Assembly: GCA_014727845.1 (NCBI GenBank) | Contig: WJMR01000232.1 | Location: forward strand, 1 to 32,061 | DNA: 32,061 nucleotides | Reading direction: 5' to 3' | DNA from: Ignavibacteriales bacterium | Lineage (GTDB): Bacteria > Bacteroidota > Ignavibacteria > Ignavibacteriales > Ignavibacteriaceae | Shown: positions 31,716 to 32,061 of the stretch, piece after piece | Layout of the letters: the number at the start of each line of letters is the position of its first letter | Position numbering within the stretch: the first letter of the stretch is position 1 | Notes under the pieces: generated by a model | Databases searched by the model: none | The model's input: only the letters and a program-made list of their open reading frames with translations | What the model was told of the DNA's origin: nothing | Translations under genes and position numbers: made by a program

Positions 31716-32061
31716 TTAAAAGGCGAATGCCACGCCGAGTTTAAATCCAAAAGTGAGCGCGCTCATCTCCACCTCCTCGCCCGACGGGTCGAGCGTCTCG
31801 CCCGCCTCGTTTTCGGGAGCCCCGGGAAGGTCGTAGCGAACGTCGCCCGCGACGTATCCGAACAGGTTGTCGCTAACGATTGTCATCGCTTCGGCTTTGA
31901 GCAGTGCGCCGAATCCGACGGAGGAGTAGTCGGTGGTTAGCAGAATTTTTTCGGTGACCGACGCGAACCGAGGTCCCGCGCCGCCGCCGAATTTGAAACG
32001 GTAGCCCTCGCCCTTGGTGTAGTAGTAGTAGGCGACGGAGGGGGCGAGGATCGAGTAGGTG
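31716..32061 (-). CDS. Outer-membrane beta-barrel protein, 3' portion
   Basis: This is the C-terminal 114 residues of a gene running off the right edge. Alternating hydrophobic/polar strands, rich in Tyr, Gly and Phe, are visible: TYSILAPSVAYYYYTKGEG, YRFKFGGGAGPRFASVT, SSVGFGALLKAEAMTIV, NLFGYVAGDVRYDLPG and a final strand MSALTFGFKLGVAFAF. The terminal Phe is the usual BAM-recognition signature of outer-membrane barrels. A Pro/Glu/Gly-rich loop precedes the last strand. It ends two bases before the uppP start. The exact family (OmpW-like, porin-like or other) cannot be fixed from this fragment. Confidence 0.75.
   Translation of the reverse strand, partial: TYSILAPSVAYYYYTKGEGYRFKFGGGAGPRFASVTEKILLTTDYSSVGFGALLKAEAMTIVSDNLFGYVAGDVRYDLPGAPENEAGETLDPSGEEVEMSALTFGFKLGVAFAF

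Noticed and set aside
1-32061. tRNA, rRNA, CRISPR arrays or insertion sequences
   Set aside because: No intergenic gap exceeds about 160 bases, and I saw no cloverleaf, spaced direct repeats, transposase or terminal inverted repeats.

Overview
The window is a gene-dense, GC-rich stretch (I judge roughly 60% G+C by eye) of a bacterial chromosome. The cell is evidently Gram-negative: there is an outer-membrane beta-barrel protein, an O-antigen ligase-like protein, LPS/polysaccharide-type glycosyltransferases and a lipoprotein-type cyclophilin. Ribosome-binding sites are mixed. Some genes have strong AAGGAG-type sites, while several promoter-proximal genes have none and are preceded by a T-tract plus TAACTT motif. 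With a RodZ-like protein, type B L31 and YbdG-type MscS, this loosely suggests a lineage of the Fibrobacterota-Chlorobiota-Bacteroidota (FCB) group, but the sequence does not fix the phylum. I see no prophage, insertion sequence, tRNA, rRNA or CRISPR array. Base composition and codon use look even throughout, so I see no transferred island.

Layout. (1) 1-3300: chaperones, with the 3' end of dnaK, a small heat-shock protein in the same unit, and htpG. (2) 3453-12461: rpmE2 with its own leader and terminator, then a long co-directional run: rsmB, a rodZ-like gene, ligA, a small GT9-like protein, a STAS protein and two sodium:solute symporters. (3) 12517-18368: a tightly coupled run with start/stop overlaps: a 7TM-HD (PgpH-type) phosphohydrolase, a XerC/D recombinase, a site-2 protease-like M50 protein and an O-antigen ligase-type protein. 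It converges on uvrA (minus strand, 18351-21149). (4) 21311-24616: three overlapping glycosyltransferases (GT4, GT2, GT4). They converge on a secreted protein of unknown function (24613-25635, minus). (5) 25785-27152: a YbdG-like mechanosensitive channel. (6) 27160-32061, all minus: an ECF sigma factor and its putative membrane anti-sigma factor, holA, two cyclophilin-type prolyl isomerases, uppP and the 3' end of an outer-membrane beta-barrel gene.

How it fits together. Envelope biogenesis dominates: RodZ for shape, UppP for the undecaprenyl-phosphate carrier, the three glycosyltransferases and the ligase for surface polysaccharide, and cyclophilins plus an outer-membrane protein for periplasmic folding. 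An ECF sigma/anti-sigma pair nearby could sense envelope stress. The rest is housekeeping: chaperones, 16S rRNA methylation, DNA ligase, excision repair, the clamp-loader delta subunit and chromosome-dimer resolution.

The most unusual object is the O-antigen ligase-type protein at 16302-18368. About 290 residues resembling a seven-bladed beta-propeller interrupt its large periplasmic loop, just before the conserved catalytic segment. The second is the secreted protein at 24613-25635, which has an HDLCH zincin-like motif and no family I can name. I did not find a clear multi-gene undescribed system.
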